A stretch of DNA of 33,521 bases from an uncultured Clostridia bacterium (GCA_948528155.1 CAOSZT010000006.1:1721-35241), one strand, 5' to 3'. Positions 8,800 through 18,842 are shown, counted from the first letter of the stretch. Translations and numbers: made by a program. Notes: generated by a model from the letters alone, not told the origin.

Positions 8800-9649
8800 T
8801 TATCTACCTTTACTAATAATATTTTTGAAGCTACTTACTGTTCTTGTTGCTGTTGACACTTTTCCACCAAGTCCTGTATTTCCACCAGATGTTTCCATAA
8901 ACTCTCTAAGCATATGTGGTGTTCTATTTGCTATCATTACAGTCGATATTGATAGAACCAAGTGTGCATTATTCATTAGCAAAATTGCAAATTGTAATAA
9001 AGCAAGTTGAACTATTACAGTAAAAGCATTAGATATAAACTTTTTTATATATCCATTAAAAGCTCCTCCGATCTGAATTTAGCAAACCTATACAAGCAAA
9101 TGGAATTGCTAATCTTAGTATTAACATTTCAATTCCCCTTGTAATTGTTTGAAAATATATAAGTACCATATAAATTGCTATAATCAGATAGAAAAAAGCT
9201 CCTAATATGTTCCAAGCTACATTTCCTATCGTTACACCCATTGTTTGCACATTACCTAACATTCCCATAAATATTGATTGATATAAGTCATAACAAATCC
9301 AGGCAAATTGTGTATATATGAATCCAAAACATATCATTATAATCATAGCTTTTACGAATCCTACTACAACAGTTAAAGGACTTACTTCTGGATCTCCATT
9401 TGACCAAGCCATATAAACTTCAATCATCTTTTTTACAAAACATAGTATTAATATTGCTATTGCAAATCCATATATTGCATTATAAAGTCCAGAAATACTA
9501 AAATTTGAAAGTCCTCTAAAATTTATTTCAATAGCGAAAGCGTTCCAAAATAAAACGTCATACACTCCATTGAACCAAGTAAAAATTGCCTGTGCTATAT
9601 AACCAAACAGAAAAGAAATTGCAGTTGCTATTAAAACTCCTACTACCAT
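8800..9649 (-). CDS. VirB6/TrbL-like polytopic channel protein, one CGGA +1 site
   Basis: Membrane-spanning core of the mating channel. The plain frame gives 197 residues ending LLNSDRRSF. Reading CGGA at 9067-9070 as Gly gives LLNSDGGAFNGYIKKF and continues to about 282 residues, adding a hydrophobic segment (VIVQLALLQFAILLM) and a Gly/Ser-rich tail. At least five hydrophobic segments are visible in total. The restored end meets the next gene with a one-base gap. VirB6-type proteins are normally much longer than 197 residues, in line with the recoded form. Confidence 0.87.
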
Positions 9650-9671
9650 ATTTACCTCCTGTTTTCTTTAG

Positions 9672-10457
9672 TTATTTAGGTTCTATAACTATTTCTTCTT
9701 CCTCTTCTTCAGCATTTTCTTCAATAATCTTCTCATTTTCTTGCTTTACGAACTCATCTGATAACTGTTTTATTTTCTCAAATTCTTTCTCTGTTTCTGA
9801 TTTATCCATTTTTTTATATTTTTCTATTTCATCTGCTAATTGTAATAAGTTTTCTTTATTTTTCTTTATTTGAGAAAGATAACCAGATTTTTTTATATTC
9901 TTTTGTAATTCATCTATATGATGTACTTTACAAAATTCTCTTTCATATTTTTGATATTTCTCTGCTAATTCTTTATGAAGTTCTGGTTCGTTTTGACTTG
10001 CTACAACTTTTTGATTAAGCTCTTTTAATTCTTTTGCCATTTCATTTTCTTTCCACTTATCATATAAGCAAGTTAATGCAATTCCTGGAACTCCTGTAAT
10101 AGCTCCTATTAGTGCATATCTTTTTAAATATCCCCATATTTTCTCTGTTTCTTTTACATCTTTTCCTAGTTCATTTGAAAATTTTTCAAATAGTTCCTGT
10201 TCTTGTCTTTTTGCTTCTTTTTCAGCTTCTTTTCGCCTTTTTTCTAATTCTTCTACTTTCTTTTGATGTTCTGTTTTTACTCTGTTATCTGTTTCTTTTG
10301 GTTTTTCTGTTTCAAATAGTTCTGGATTATTTTCTAAGTCTAACTCATTAAGCCTTGTTAATATTCCTTTTGTCTTTTCATATTCTGCTTCTGTCAAATT
10401 CAATTCTTCTTTAACTTTTAAATTCATTTTTTCAATTTGTTCTGATTTCTTCTCCAT
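9672..10457 (-). CDS. Charged coiled-coil protein with one membrane segment
   Basis: 261 residues, extremely rich in Glu and Lys. A coiled coil covers about 1-100, one hydrophobic stretch lies near 113-130 (YALIGAITGVPGIALTCLY), then more coiled coil and a poly-Glu tail. AGGAGGTAATT precedes ATG 10457. It sits between the VirB2-like and VirB6 genes. No family recognised; it may be a cytoplasmic stalk or anchor of the channel. Confidence 0.65.
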   Translation of the reverse strand: MEKKSEQIEKMNLKVKEELNLTEAEYEKTKGILTRLNELDLENNPELFETEKPKETDNRVKTEHQKKVEELEKRRKEAEKEAKRQEQELFEKFSNELGKDVKETEKIWGYLKRYALIGAITGVPGIALTCLYDKWKENEMAKELKELNQKVVASQNEPELHKELAEKYQKYEREFCKVHHIDELQKNIKKSGYLSQIKKNKENLLQLADEIEKYKKMDKSETEKEFEKIKQLSDEFVKQENEKIIEENAEEEEEEIVIEPK

Positions 10458-10476
10458 ATTTTAATTACCTCCTATT

Positions 10477-10833
10477 TTATTGGAAATATCTTCCCATTAA
10501 ATTTACAATTGTTACTACAATTAAGCCTACAACAACACATACTAAAACTTTGATAACTCCTTTTTTGTGAATGTCTTGATCTCTTTCATCTCCTGTCATA
10601 ATTTTAAAAACGTGCCATAAAATAAATCCTACACCCACAAATGGAATTATCCATTGCAAAGTTCCTGTCAAATCTTTTATTAATTTCATTAAGCCTGTAC
10701 CAATCTTGCTACTTTGGATTTCTCCTCCACCTTGAACTTCTGTTACAATATCAGCAAATACTGTATTGCTTAATGTCATTATGCCTAATCCTAGTGATGT
10801 TCCCATTGTTAGTAATTTTTCTTTAATTTTCAT
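10477..10833 (-). CDS. VirB2/TrbC-like pilin or channel subunit
   Basis: 118 residues with a signal peptide (KIKEKLLTMGTSLGLGIMTL, cleavage likely after VFA at about residue 27), then two hydrophobic segments (about 57-75 and 95-113) separated by KIMTGDERDQDIHKKG. This is the VirB2/TrbC plan of a small secreted two-helix subunit. AAGGAGGAACAAAAT precedes ATG 10833. It follows VirD4 by 13 nt. Confidence 0.82.
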   Translation of the reverse strand: MKIKEKLLTMGTSLGLGIMTLSNTVFADIVTEVQGGGEIQSSKIGTGLMKLIKDLTGTLQWIIPFVGVGFILWHVFKIMTGDERDQDIHKKGVIKVLVCVVVGLIVVTIVNLMGRYFQ

Positions 10834-10846
10834 ATTTTGTTCCTCC

Positions 10847-13008
10847 TTATAAATTCCCCTTTGGATAGTCGATTACACCTTGTCTTTTCATAAAGTTTAA
10901 TCTTCTTTCCTCAAGTTCTCTTTCTTTTTTCATTTGCTTTAAATCCATTGTCTGCTTATCTATATCCCATAATTCAAGTGGTCTTATTTCTTTTAGCTCT
11001 CTTGCATTTTCTCTTTTTTCTCTTACTTTAATGTTCCAATCTTTATTGCCAAGTCCTAAAAGTTCATTGAACGTCCATTTACTTAAATCTGGTGCATTAG
11101 TTATAGCAGGTTCTGTTCCTGAACACATTACTAATAAGAAAGGTCTTTGAAGTCTTAAAATTTCATCTGGTGTTAATAATGCTCTGGATATTAGATTCAT
11201 TGAATTACTTCCACCATTATTTGATTTTTTATCACTACTTTCCGACCAACTTGTGGTAGTATATGTTCCTATTTTTTTTGAAATTTTTTCTGCAGTTGTT
11301 TCATTACTTGTTTTTAAATAATTCCATACATAACAGTTATCCAGTATATTTTGTGCTGTATTATCTCCATATTTTTCATTTAACTGACTAAAACTCTGTA
11401 CGAATAGATTGAATCTAATACCTCTACCACCACCAACTGTTAAGAAACCGACCGAAAGTTAGGTATTGCACTAAAATTCCCAAATTCATCTAATATGAAA
11501 TTAGTACGAATATTTAATCTTCCGACCTTTTTCATCTGCCATTTCTACAAGTTTTGTATACACTTGATTTACAAATAAGCTACATAAACCGATAGAATGT
11601 TGTCTTTTCATCTGGAAGTATCATAAATAATGCTGTTTTTTCTTCATTAAATTTATTTATATCAATTTCATTTTCACTAATCATACTTGCTACATAACTA
11701 TCCATAAAAATATTCAATGTAGACAATGCAGATGTATAAAATGAAGCTCTAGTCTTGCTCGCTGCCATTTGAGCAGGGGCAAAACTTGCAATTGCAGGGT
11801 GTGTTTTATCTACTTCTTTTAAAAAGTCTAAATATGTATCAATTAATGTTGTCTTATCTTCTTGTTCTTTACACATTTCTGCAATAAAATGATATACATT
11901 AGGAAGATTCTGAAGTTTTGGATTATCTATATTTTCCATTACAACAGCCATTATTGTTGCCCTAATAACTGCTTTTTCTCCATTGTTCCAAATAGCTTCT
12001 CCATTACCTTTTACATCTCCAACTAAACTTTGTACTATATCACTTGCGTAATTTTCTGCTTTTGGTGTATTCTTTTGCTTTATTGCTTCTATTACAGGTT
12101 GTAAAAAGTTGTATTTAGAACTTTTTAATGGTGTTTTAAAATCAAGTGTTAATACGTTATATCCTAATCTTTTAAGTTCCACACAAGTGTATTCATATAG
12201 TTCTCCCTTAGGATCACTTATTATCATATTTTCGCCTGATAAAGCTGTATTATTAATACTTTGAAGAACTAAGCTTCTTGTTTTTCCTGACCTTGTTGCT
12301 CCTATTGTTAGAGAATGTAAATCATCATCTATAAAATAGACATCTTCAACTTTTCTTATTTTTATTGATGGTATTTTTAAATATCTTGTAGTTTTAAATA
12401 TTCTTATATTCTTTATATATGGTTTTAAAATGGTTCTATCTTTTTTCCCTACTACAAGCCCACCTTTTTTAAATATTGGTTTTCTAAGTTCTTCTGATAA
12501 AGGTTCTACATTTAAAGACACTTTTATATTTTTATCAACATCTGATTTCTCTAATATTTTCTTGTCCTCTTCTGATTTTTCTAACAGTACTTGAATTGTT
12601 GCATTTTCTCTGTCAATTGTATTAATTCCAAATGTTTTCTTGAATTTAGCTTTACTAAGCCACCAAACAGATCCGTGTTGTGTTTGTTTACCTCCGTACT
12701 GGAAGTGGAATCTCAATATTATCTGTTACTTTATATGTTTTACTATGATAATCTTTTGTCCTAAAAAACTTAAATACAGATACTGTAGCAAATAGCATAA
12801 AACTAATTATTGTTAATACAAAAATTTGTATACTTTCTTTTGAATTACATACTGTTTCAATAACATTAAATACATCTATATTTAAAATCTCTTCTGGCTG
12901 TTTTAAGAATATTTGCATTAAACAAAATGTAATTAAACTTGATAAAAATACACTAATGCAAAATGCAAATATAACCCCCAGTATTTTTAAACTTAATCTT
13001 TGGTTCAT
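10847..13008 (-). CDS. virD4: VirD4/TraG coupling protein, five CGGN +1 sites
   Basis: ATPase that links the relaxase-DNA complex to the channel. Two N-terminal TM segments (about 8-30, 50-75) are followed by the family signature PLPVGGKQTQHGSVWW, Walker A GATRSGKT (K about 242) and Walker B FILDEFGNF (D, E about 506-507). In the raw frame it is split into several pieces. CGGN at 12693-12696, 11588-11591, 11521-11524, 11451-11454 and 11447-11450, read as Gly, joins them into about 718 residues. Walker B is encoded only after the third shift. The apparent ATG at 12716 (MRFHFQYGG) is spurious, since its frame becomes the real one only after the first CGGA. Confidence 0.92.
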
Positions 13009-13040
13009 TTTTATTTTTTCTCCTCTTTTGTATGGTTTGT

Positions 13041-13322
13041 TTATATAACTTGAAATACTGCAACCTTTTTATTTGAATATTCGCAAGTCTTTTTTCCAAT
13101 AACTTTTACCTTTTTCATCTTTACTAATTCTGTTAAACGTGGAGATACAAAATTTCTTTCTGTAGATGGAATTAGCTTTAATTTATGCAATTTTACTGCT
13201 ATTTCTTTAGCTGTCATTCCTTCTGAATTATTTTTCAATATGTAAATGATTTGATCGTAACGAACTGGTTGCTTAGGTATAATTTTTTTATAACTTTCTT
13301 TTCTAGTTTCATCTGTTATCAT
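13041..13322 (-). CDS. Winged-helix DNA-binding protein
   Basis: 93 residues. YDQIIYILKNNSEGMTAKEI followed by AVKLHKLKLIPSTERNFVSP and RLTELVKMKKVKVIGKKTCE fits a winged helix (recognition helix, then wing with a basic hairpin). AAGGAGAGAAAG precedes ATG 13322. Early position in the transfer operon suggests a local regulator or DNA-bridging factor; its target is not known. Confidence 0.65.
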   Translation of the reverse strand: MITDETRKESYKKIIPKQPVRYDQIIYILKNNSEGMTAKEIAVKLHKLKLIPSTERNFVSPRLTELVKMKKVKVIGKKTCEYSNKKVAVFQVI

Positions 13323-13384
13323 TCTTTCTCTCCTTACCTAATAATGTTTACTTTTTTATTACAAAATCTTAATTTTCCCCTCAT

Positions 13385-14020
13385 TTAATCATCACAAATC
13401 TCTCTATCTTTTTCGTTTTGTTGTAATAATGATTTTAAGTTATTGATTTGTTCTGAATAATCAAAAGTAATAAATTCTTGTAATTCTTCTTTTGTCATTA
13501 ATTGAGCATTTTTTTTGATGTACTCAATATTTTTCTTACAAGTTTCAATATCTTCAGTTGAAAAATATTCTGAATGCTTTCTCCAATCTTCCTTATTCCA
13601 ATTCATATATTGTATTGGAGAAAAAATCTTCAAATTATAATCAGTAAAGCAATATTTGACTTTGTCATTTTCATTAATATCAATAAATAGCTTTCCATCA
13701 TTGTTGTCTTGCATATTAAATATAAATTCATTAATTCCATAGTCTTTATACCACTCTTCTTCAATATACTCTTTTAATATGTCTGAACTAATTGCAACAT
13801 CTTTCATATCAAAATTAACATCAAATATTTTATTAATCTTTTCTTGAACACTATCAATGCTATAGTGGTCTGGATTTTGTCTATTAATATATTCAATTCC
13901 ATATCTAGCACGAGAGATCATTCGCTCTCCAAAATTCCACCCAAAATATTTAGCATATAATTTTGGTTTTTTATTATAATTATCTGTAATTCTTATATAT
14001 ATTTGACTTCTTTCTCCCAT
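13385..14020 (-). CDS. Conserved mobile-element protein of unknown function
   Basis: 211 residues opening MGERSQIYIRI, a start I associate with hypothetical proteins in Clostridial phages and ICEs. The rest is an acidic, Tyr/Asn-rich soluble protein with no membrane segment or catalytic motif that I can name. ATGGAGGGAAAAC precedes ATG 14020. It is the second gene of the transfer operon. Confidence 0.65.
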   Translation of the reverse strand: MGERSQIYIRITDNYNKKPKLYAKYFGWNFGERMISRARYGIEYINRQNPDHYSIDSVQEKINKIFDVNFDMKDVAISSDILKEYIEEEWYKDYGINEFIFNMQDNNDGKLFIDINENDKVKYCFTDYNLKIFSPIQYMNWNKEDWRKHSEYFSTEDIETCKKNIEYIKKNAQLMTKEELQEFITFDYSEQINNLKSLLQQNEKDREICDD

Positions 14021-14034
14021 TGTTTTCCCTCCAT

Positions 14035-14271
14035 TTAATTTGAAAAGATTATGATTATAACTACACCTGGTAATCCTAAAAATGCTGTAATTATAACTGA
14101 AATTCCATTTATGATTACTGGAATTTCTATTAATTGCAAAATATATAATGCAATTAGTCCTAAGATTCCATTTATTGCTACTTGAATAAACGTCTTATAA
14201 GAATAGTCAAATATTCTTAATATAATCCCATAAATTAGTAGCGATATTATAAAAAATAAAATATTAAACAT
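14035..14271 (-). CDS. BofA-like small membrane protein
   Basis: 78 residues, almost wholly hydrophobic, with two to three membrane segments. The end IINGISVIITAFLGLPGVVI matches the pattern of the BofA family (inhibitor of pro-sigma-K processing in sporulation), where a conserved N.....G..GiPG stretch closes the protein. It is the first gene of the transfer operon. Whether it touches host sporulation or only shares the fold is unknown. ATG 14271 follows AAAGGAAAAGC. Confidence 0.65.
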   Translation of the reverse strand: MFNILFFIISLLIYGIILRIFDYSYKTFIQVAINGILGLIALYILQLIEIPVIINGISVIITAFLGLPGVVIIIIFSN

Positions 14272-14293
14272 TGCTTTTCCTTTTATAATTTAT

Positions 14294-14323
14294 ACTATAA
14301 TTGACATTTTTGTTCTTTGTGAA
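14294..14323 (-). promoter_or_regulatory. Predicted promoter of the transfer operon
   Basis: On the minus strand, -35 TTCACA (14318-14323) and -10 TATAGT (14294-14299) are separated by 18 nt. The -10 lies about 23 nt before ATG 14271. A copy of the 18-bp ICE repeat (14331-14348) sits directly upstream of the -35, where an activator would bind. Confidence 0.55.
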
Positions 14324-14330
14324 ACATTTT

Positions 14331-14412
14331 GTATCAATTACTTGTACTTTGTGGGTAAATGAATGGTTTGCAGGTTTTAAAAAAGTGTTATTTTGTATCA
14401 ATTTCTTGTACT
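14331..14412 (-). promoter_or_regulatory. Two copies of the 18-bp ICE repeat
   Basis: 14331-14348 and 14395-14412 read AGTACAAG[TA]AATTGATAC on the minus strand, 64 nt apart. The same word occurs four times at 26753-26900. They lie between the relaxase gene and the transfer-operon promoter. Likely binding sites of an ICE-encoded regulator. Confidence 0.6.
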
Positions 14413-14428
14413 TTTGTTGTAAAAAAAA

Positions 14429-16090
14429 TTATCTTTCTACTCCCCAATCAATTCCACCTTTCATTCTATTTTTTAAATATATTTCTTTTTTAGCTTGCTT
14501 ACTTAAATTAGTTGTTTTCTTAATTCTATTATAATAAGCATTGTGTGATGTATTTTCTTCTGATAACATTTTAAATATATCATTTATTATCTGTCTTGCA
14601 TTTCTGCTTTCCATTATCTTTATTTGATTATCCTCATTAATTTTTATTACTCCTTGAATTTTCTGATATTCTATGTTTTTTTCTATCCATTCTTGCTTTT
14701 TTTGAATATAATCATCTATTTTAACATCTTTTATAATTTGTAATATTTGATTTCCCATTTTGTTAAACATTTCTTTTTCTGCTAATCTTCTTACTTTTTC
14801 ATAATCTTTTTTATTTTCAATTTGTGATAATAGTCTAGCAATATTAATTGAAGTTTGTATATATTCATTAAACTCATTTTTACAATCTTCTGATGTATTT
14901 AATATAAGTTTTGATAAATTATTAATATACATCTTCGTTTCTGGTTTTTGATATTGATATTTAAAACCTCTTTCAAAATTACTTGATATATTTTTTAATT
15001 CCACAATTTTATTTAATATAATGCTAAAATTTTTTTCTCTAAACTTATTAGAAATTATAGGTATTCCAAAAATATCTGGCATTATTTCTTTTAAATTGTT
15101 TTTTACATCAATATCTTCTTGTTTTTTTAAACTAATATATTTTTCTAAGCTTTCTTTACTTCTATGTACTTTTAAATCTGAAAAATTTGCTAAAAATAAT
15201 GCTGTATCTACATATGAATCTTCTCTATATAAAATTGCTTGCTCTCCATAATTTTTAAATTCAAATTTGTCTTCTGCTACCTTTTTAATTTCTGTAAAAT
15301 TAGTTGGATCTTCAATATCACTTATATAAATATATTCATTTGTTTTTAATCCTTTTAAACTGTCTATAATTGTCTGTTCTTCTCTGTCTATATCAATTAT
15401 TCTTAATTTCATATCTGGATTTTTGTAAAATTCTTTCAAATCATTTTTATATTTTTCTAATTCTTCATTTGTCATACTTGCTATTCTTTTCTTAGAAACA
15501 TTTTTTATATCATACAAAGTTTGTAATCTTATTTTAAATATGCTTTTTGCTAATGCTTTTCTTACTCTTTTATAAAATACAAATGGCTTTTTCTGTATTT
15601 GTAAATTTTGATTCTTATTCCATAATAATAGATGACTGTGTGGATTATTCTTCTTTGAATGATAAGAAGCAGTCCATTCTAAATCTTCTGTTTTTATTCC
15701 AAATTCTTTTCCTATTTCTTGCACTCTTTCTAATAGTAAATCCTTCCAAGCACTTTTTGTAGTATAACCATATTGGATTGCGTCTTTTTCACTAAGTGAA
15801 ATTACAGTTTTATAAATATCTACTCCATCTAATGTCTTGTTTGCTACATATTTCTTTATGTCTTTTAGTTCCATTTTTTCTACATTTGAATCTTCTCTTA
15901 TATACCCAAATAATCCGTGTGAATCTTCTCCTAAATCTGTTCCTGGTCTTGTAGCAATATAATCTTCGTGTAGTTCATCTAAATATGCTTGCAGTCTTCT
16001 TGCTCTCCCTTTATTGTCATACTTAGCATATATTTCTTTTTGGTTAAGCCACTTAAACATAACTCCATCACTAAATCTATCTTTATCCAT
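14429..16090 (-). CDS. MobP-type relaxase
   Basis: Nicks the transfer origin and pilots the single strand. The zinc/histidine motif H144-SKKNNP-H151-S-H153 (SYHSKKNNPHSHLLLW) is the HxxxxxPHxH triad of MobP relaxases, close to the MobP3 group of Firmicutes. The N-terminal ~200 residues form the catalytic part (AYLDELHEDYIATRPGTDLG). The rest, to 553 residues, is a long helical, lysine-rich tail. AGGAGAATAT precedes ATG 16090. There is no in-frame CGG, so it is readable without a frameshift, unlike the channel genes it serves. Confidence 0.88.
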   Translation of the reverse strand: MDKDRFSDGVMFKWLNQKEIYAKYDNKGRARRLQAYLDELHEDYIATRPGTDLGEDSHGLFGYIREDSNVEKMELKDIKKYVANKTLDGVDIYKTVISLSEKDAIQYGYTTKSAWKDLLLERVQEIGKEFGIKTEDLEWTASYHSKKNNPHSHLLLWNKNQNLQIQKKPFVFYKRVRKALAKSIFKIRLQTLYDIKNVSKKRIASMTNEELEKYKNDLKEFYKNPDMKLRIIDIDREEQTIIDSLKGLKTNEYIYISDIEDPTNFTEIKKVAEDKFEFKNYGEQAILYREDSYVDTALFLANFSDLKVHRSKESLEKYISLKKQEDIDVKNNLKEIMPDIFGIPIISNKFREKNFSIILNKIVELKNISSNFERGFKYQYQKPETKMYINNLSKLILNTSEDCKNEFNEYIQTSINIARLLSQIENKKDYEKVRRLAEKEMFNKMGNQILQIIKDVKIDDYIQKKQEWIEKNIEYQKIQGVIKINEDNQIKIMESRNARQIINDIFKMLSEENTSHNAYYNRIKKTTNLSKQAKKEIYLKNRMKGGIDWGVER

Positions 16091-16124
16091 ATATTCTCCT
16101 AGATATTTATATTTTTAGAAATTA

Positions 16125-16766
16125 TTATATTATATTTTCTTCAATTTCATCTACATTATTTTGTCTTTCTTTTGCATATTCACACAGTTTCTTTTCTATT
16201 TCTTCCCAATGAGCATTAACGAAATTTCTATCCTTTTCATTATTGCACCCTATACTAACTAAAGTCATATCATTACCATTTTCTATATCGTGTATTCTAA
16301 ATATTCCATCTAATTCATAACCTTCTTGTAATAAAGTACAATAAATATAATTATCATTATCTTTAACATTTCCAAATTCAATGCACTTAAATTTAATACT
16401 ATATCTATCATCTGCAGAAGCGTCTTGTATTTTTGCAATTTCTTGCCAGTCTTCTGGATCAATTAATTTTTTTACAGTTAAATACGAATCATTAAATTTA
16501 CGAAGCATAGTATTAAGGTTTGCTACAAATTCTATTATTTTATCTGGTGTCATATCTTTTCTAGTATCATAAAACCAAAAATTGCAGTTATCTGTATTTC
16601 CAACTAATATTACTTCTTTATTTTTCAAATCTAATTTAATCCAATCACGCCACTCTTTATCTGTGTTTTTTGCACATAATGATATTTTATTTTCAGAATA
16701 TTCCTTATATTTAAAATTATATTTTTTACAGATACTTTTTAATTGCTCTTTAATATCATTTTCCAT
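16125..16766 (-). CDS. Protein of unknown function next to the relaxase
   Basis: 213 residues, soluble, acidic, no membrane helix. Aromatic-rich stretches (WRDWIKLDLKNKEVILVGNT, CNFWFYDTRKD) suggest a beta-rich domain. It sits 34 nt before the relaxase and after the ribbon-helix-helix gene, the place of relaxosome accessory genes, but no family is recognised. Confidence 0.65.
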   Translation of the reverse strand: MENDIKEQLKSICKKYNFKYKEYSENKISLCAKNTDKEWRDWIKLDLKNKEVILVGNTDNCNFWFYDTRKDMTPDKIIEFVANLNTMLRKFNDSYLTVKKLIDPEDWQEIAKIQDASADDRYSIKFKCIEFGNVKDNDNYIYCTLLQEGYELDGIFRIHDIENGNDMTLVSIGCNNEKDRNFVNAHWEEIEKKLCEYAKERQNNVDEIEENII

Positions 16767-16801
16767 TTTCTACTCCTTATATTTCAATTTTCATAAACCA
16801 T

Positions 16802-17287
16802 TTAGATAATATTTTTAAAATTCAAATCTTTTGGTAAGATTCTTGTAATATCATCTTCAAAATATGGCGATTTTATTGCTTGATAACCAAGTTTATTTGC
16901 TAATTGTATTTTTTCTTTTATAAATTGTTGGTCATCTTCGCTATTGAAAATGTATGCTAAAACATAAGCTTGTAAAAATATAGATGAGAAACTTGCTTTT
17001 GCACTTTTACTTAGTAATGCAATATGTCTTTCAAATTTTCTTCCTAATTTTTCTTCTATAATTCTTTCTAACATACTTTCTAATTTACTAACACTTTTTT
17101 CATTTGATTTTATTTCTAAATAATCTTCTAATGCTCTATTTATAATTTCACTTTCAGTCGCCTTTTTATCTTCTTTACAAATAGAAGCTACATATTTTCT
17201 TAATGCGTCTTTTAAAGTTTTAGGAACTACAGCATATACTTTTTCAGTTCTACTTTCTTCTTTTTTCTTATTAATTTTCTTATTCAA
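16802..17287 (-). CDS. Ribbon-helix-helix relaxosome accessory protein (MobC-like role)
   Basis: 161 residues. VYAVVPKTLKDALRKYVASI followed by KATESEIINRALEDYLEI has the strand-helix-helix pattern of CopG/MobC-type DNA-binding proteins. The C-terminal half is helical. The start is TTG 17287, chosen because GGAGAG lies 7 nt before it. It lies right next to the structured element at 17311-17466, a natural oriT candidate, so it may bind there (inference). Confidence 0.68.
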   Translation of the reverse strand: MNKKINKKKEESRTEKVYAVVPKTLKDALRKYVASICKEDKKATESEIINRALEDYLEIKSNEKSVSKLESMLERIIEEKLGRKFERHIALLSKSAKASFSSIFLQAYVLAYIFNSEDDQQFIKEKIQLANKLGYQAIKSPYFEDDITRILPKDLNFKNII

Positions 17288-17310
17288 TTTAATCTCTCCT
17301 TGCTTTATCT

Positions 17311-17466
17311 TTCGTGTTCCCTTTAATTTCGTCAGAAATTTAAGGGCAGGATAAGGAAAGCAGATACTTTCCTGTAAACAGCTAGAAAGACAAGCTTTCT
17401 ACTCCTCTGTTAGAGAAAAAATTAGCAGATATTATGCAGATTACATACATTTCAGTGTATTTTTTA
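17311..17466 (+). repeat. Multi-hairpin structured element, copy 1 (candidate oriT/sso or ncRNA)
   Basis: It fills the gap between the ribbon-helix-helix gene and parB. Five hairpins in a row: 17319-17346 (CCCTT/AAGGG plus AATTTC/GAAATT), 17354-17373 (AGGAAAG/CTTTCCT), 17383-17401 (TAGAAAG/CTTTCTA), 17405-17415 (CTCT/AGAG), 17445-17460 (ATACA/TGTAT), then TTTTTT. A second copy lies inverted at 22925-23078. The first stem changes on both sides between copies and keeps pairing, so the structure is under selection. The position upstream of the relaxase group suits oriT. Confidence 0.75.
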
Positions 17467-18735
17467 TGCTATTTGTTTCTCTAACAATGCTAGAATGTAG
17501 TCTTTGCAGTCTTTTGCTGTAATATTTCCATTATTTATATTATTGAAGTATTTTCTTATTTCATCTTCATAGAAAACTACTCTTATCTCTAATTTTATAT
17601 CTTTTTCCTTAACTAAAATTCGCTTTAATACTTCTTTTGTTAATTCTCCATTATCAGAAAACTTTTTGATTTTCTTAGCCATAGCTTCTGATATTTTTAC
17701 TTTTTCTTTTTCTATTATATTTACTATATCTCTTTGATCCTTTTTGCTTAAAAAACTTAAACATTCTCCTGTTTTTAGATTAATTTTTTTGTCATCTACC
17801 ATCTCGCCTAATTGTGTAATTAAATAATTTAATCTCATATATCTTTGTATATTCCCATTGCTCATTTTATTTTCTTCTACCATTTTTTGTTGAATCGTGT
17901 CTTGTTTATCTATATTGTCCTGTAAAATTTCATTCTCTATTTTAGAAGCAATCTTTTCATTTTTTAAACATTCTTTCCTAATACTTAATGCTTTTCCTCT
18001 TTCTGTTGGCATTACATCTCTTACCATCAAATTACTATCTACCATATATAATCGTGCTTCATCTTCTGGCATATTTTCTTTTACAATACATTTAAACTCT
18101 GTTAATCCTGCTTCTCTTCCACATAATCTTCTGTTATGACCTGAAAGAATTTGATATTTGTTATTATCAATTTTTCTTACTACTATTGGTTCTATAATTC
18201 CGTTAATTTTAATACTTTCAATCATTGTATTTTTTCTTGATTCTGAATACATCTTAAATGGTTGATCTGGAAAATCTTCTAAGTCCTCATCTTTTATAAT
18301 TTCATACTTTTCATTTTCTTGTAGCTTATTATCTGTAATTACATCTTTATCTTCTGCTTCATCTTCAATAATTTCTATGTCATCATCTTCTATTTCTTCA
18401 AGCTCATCAATTTCTTCAATTGTGTTAGCTTCAAAATTATTTTCTTTTGTTTCTTCTAACATTTCATCATTTTGGATTGCTTCATCTTCTGAAACAATAT
18501 TAGGAATTTCTTCTTTTAATTCTTCACTATTACCTAGATTATTAAATTGATCTTCTTGTTTTTCAATCTCTGTTCCATTGTTGTTTTCATTAAATACTGT
18601 TTCAATTTCTTCATCAGTAATATTAGTTTTATCAACTAAATTTTTAATTTGTTCTAATCCATATCCCTCATTCCTCCAATTCCTAATTTTTTTAATTTCT
18701 TCTAACTTTAAATGCTTTTCTAATAAAGTAGCCAT
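17464..18735 (-). CDS. ParB-like partition protein with long acidic N-terminus
   Basis: About 423 residues from ATG 18735, chosen because GGAGGAAATAAC precedes it; an in-frame ATG further up (18759) lacks a ribosome site. Residues ~40-135 are very acidic (long Glu/Asp runs). The ParB/Srx domain follows (MIESIKINGIIEPIVVRKID, YQILSGHNRRLCGREAGL, VDSNLMVRDVMPTERGKAL), then a helix-turn-helix region with HMM-like helices. No ParA partner is adjacent. It may act in ICE maintenance when excised, or as a CTP-dependent clamp near the structured element that overlaps its stop codon. Confidence 0.85.
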   Translation of the reverse strand: MATLLEKHLKLEEIKKIRNWRNEGYGLEQIKNLVDKTNITDEEIETVFNENNNGTEIEKQEDQFNNLGNSEELKEEIPNIVSEDEAIQNDEMLEETKENNFEANTIEEIDELEEIEDDDIEIIEDEAEDKDVITDNKLQENEKYEIIKDEDLEDFPDQPFKMYSESRKNTMIESIKINGIIEPIVVRKIDNNKYQILSGHNRRLCGREAGLTEFKCIVKENMPEDEARLYMVDSNLMVRDVMPTERGKALSIRKECLKNEKIASKIENEILQDNIDKQDTIQQKMVEENKMSNGNIQRYMRLNYLITQLGEMVDDKKINLKTGECLSFLSKKDQRDIVNIIEKEKVKISEAMAKKIKKFSDNGELTKEVLKRILVKEKDIKLEIRVVFYEDEIRKYFNNINNGNITAKDCKDYILALLEKQIA

Positions 18736-18757
18736 TGTTATTTCCTCCTTCGTACAC

Positions 18758-18796
18758 AAAAAAAGAAAGCCTAGAGTTCTTGCTCTTGCTTTCTTT
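18758..18796 (-). terminator. Rho-independent terminator after the XRE gene
   Basis: On the minus strand AAAGAAAGC pairs with GCTTTCTTT around an inner AGAG/CTCT stem and is followed by a T run (18758-18764). It separates the XRE gene from parB, so parB needs a promoter of its own or read-through. Confidence 0.7.
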
Positions 18797-18842
18797 AAAT
18801 ATAATTTTTCATACTAATATTTTAGCACTTGAAAAACTGAAT

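Noticed and set aside
11242..11244. An additional CGG shift at TCGGAA in virD4
   Set aside because: CGG is out of frame there (TCG GAA, Ser-Glu) and the frame continues correctly as triplets.
12688..12716. Separate VirD4 start at ATG 12716 and a separate upstream two-TM protein
   Set aside because: The CGGA at 12693-12696 joins both into one protein with the family motif PxGGKQTQHG; ATG 12716 has no ribosome site of its own.
18736..18759. ParB start at ATG 18759
   Set aside because: It overlaps the upstream terminator and lacks a ribosome site; ATG 18735 has GGAGGAAATAAC.
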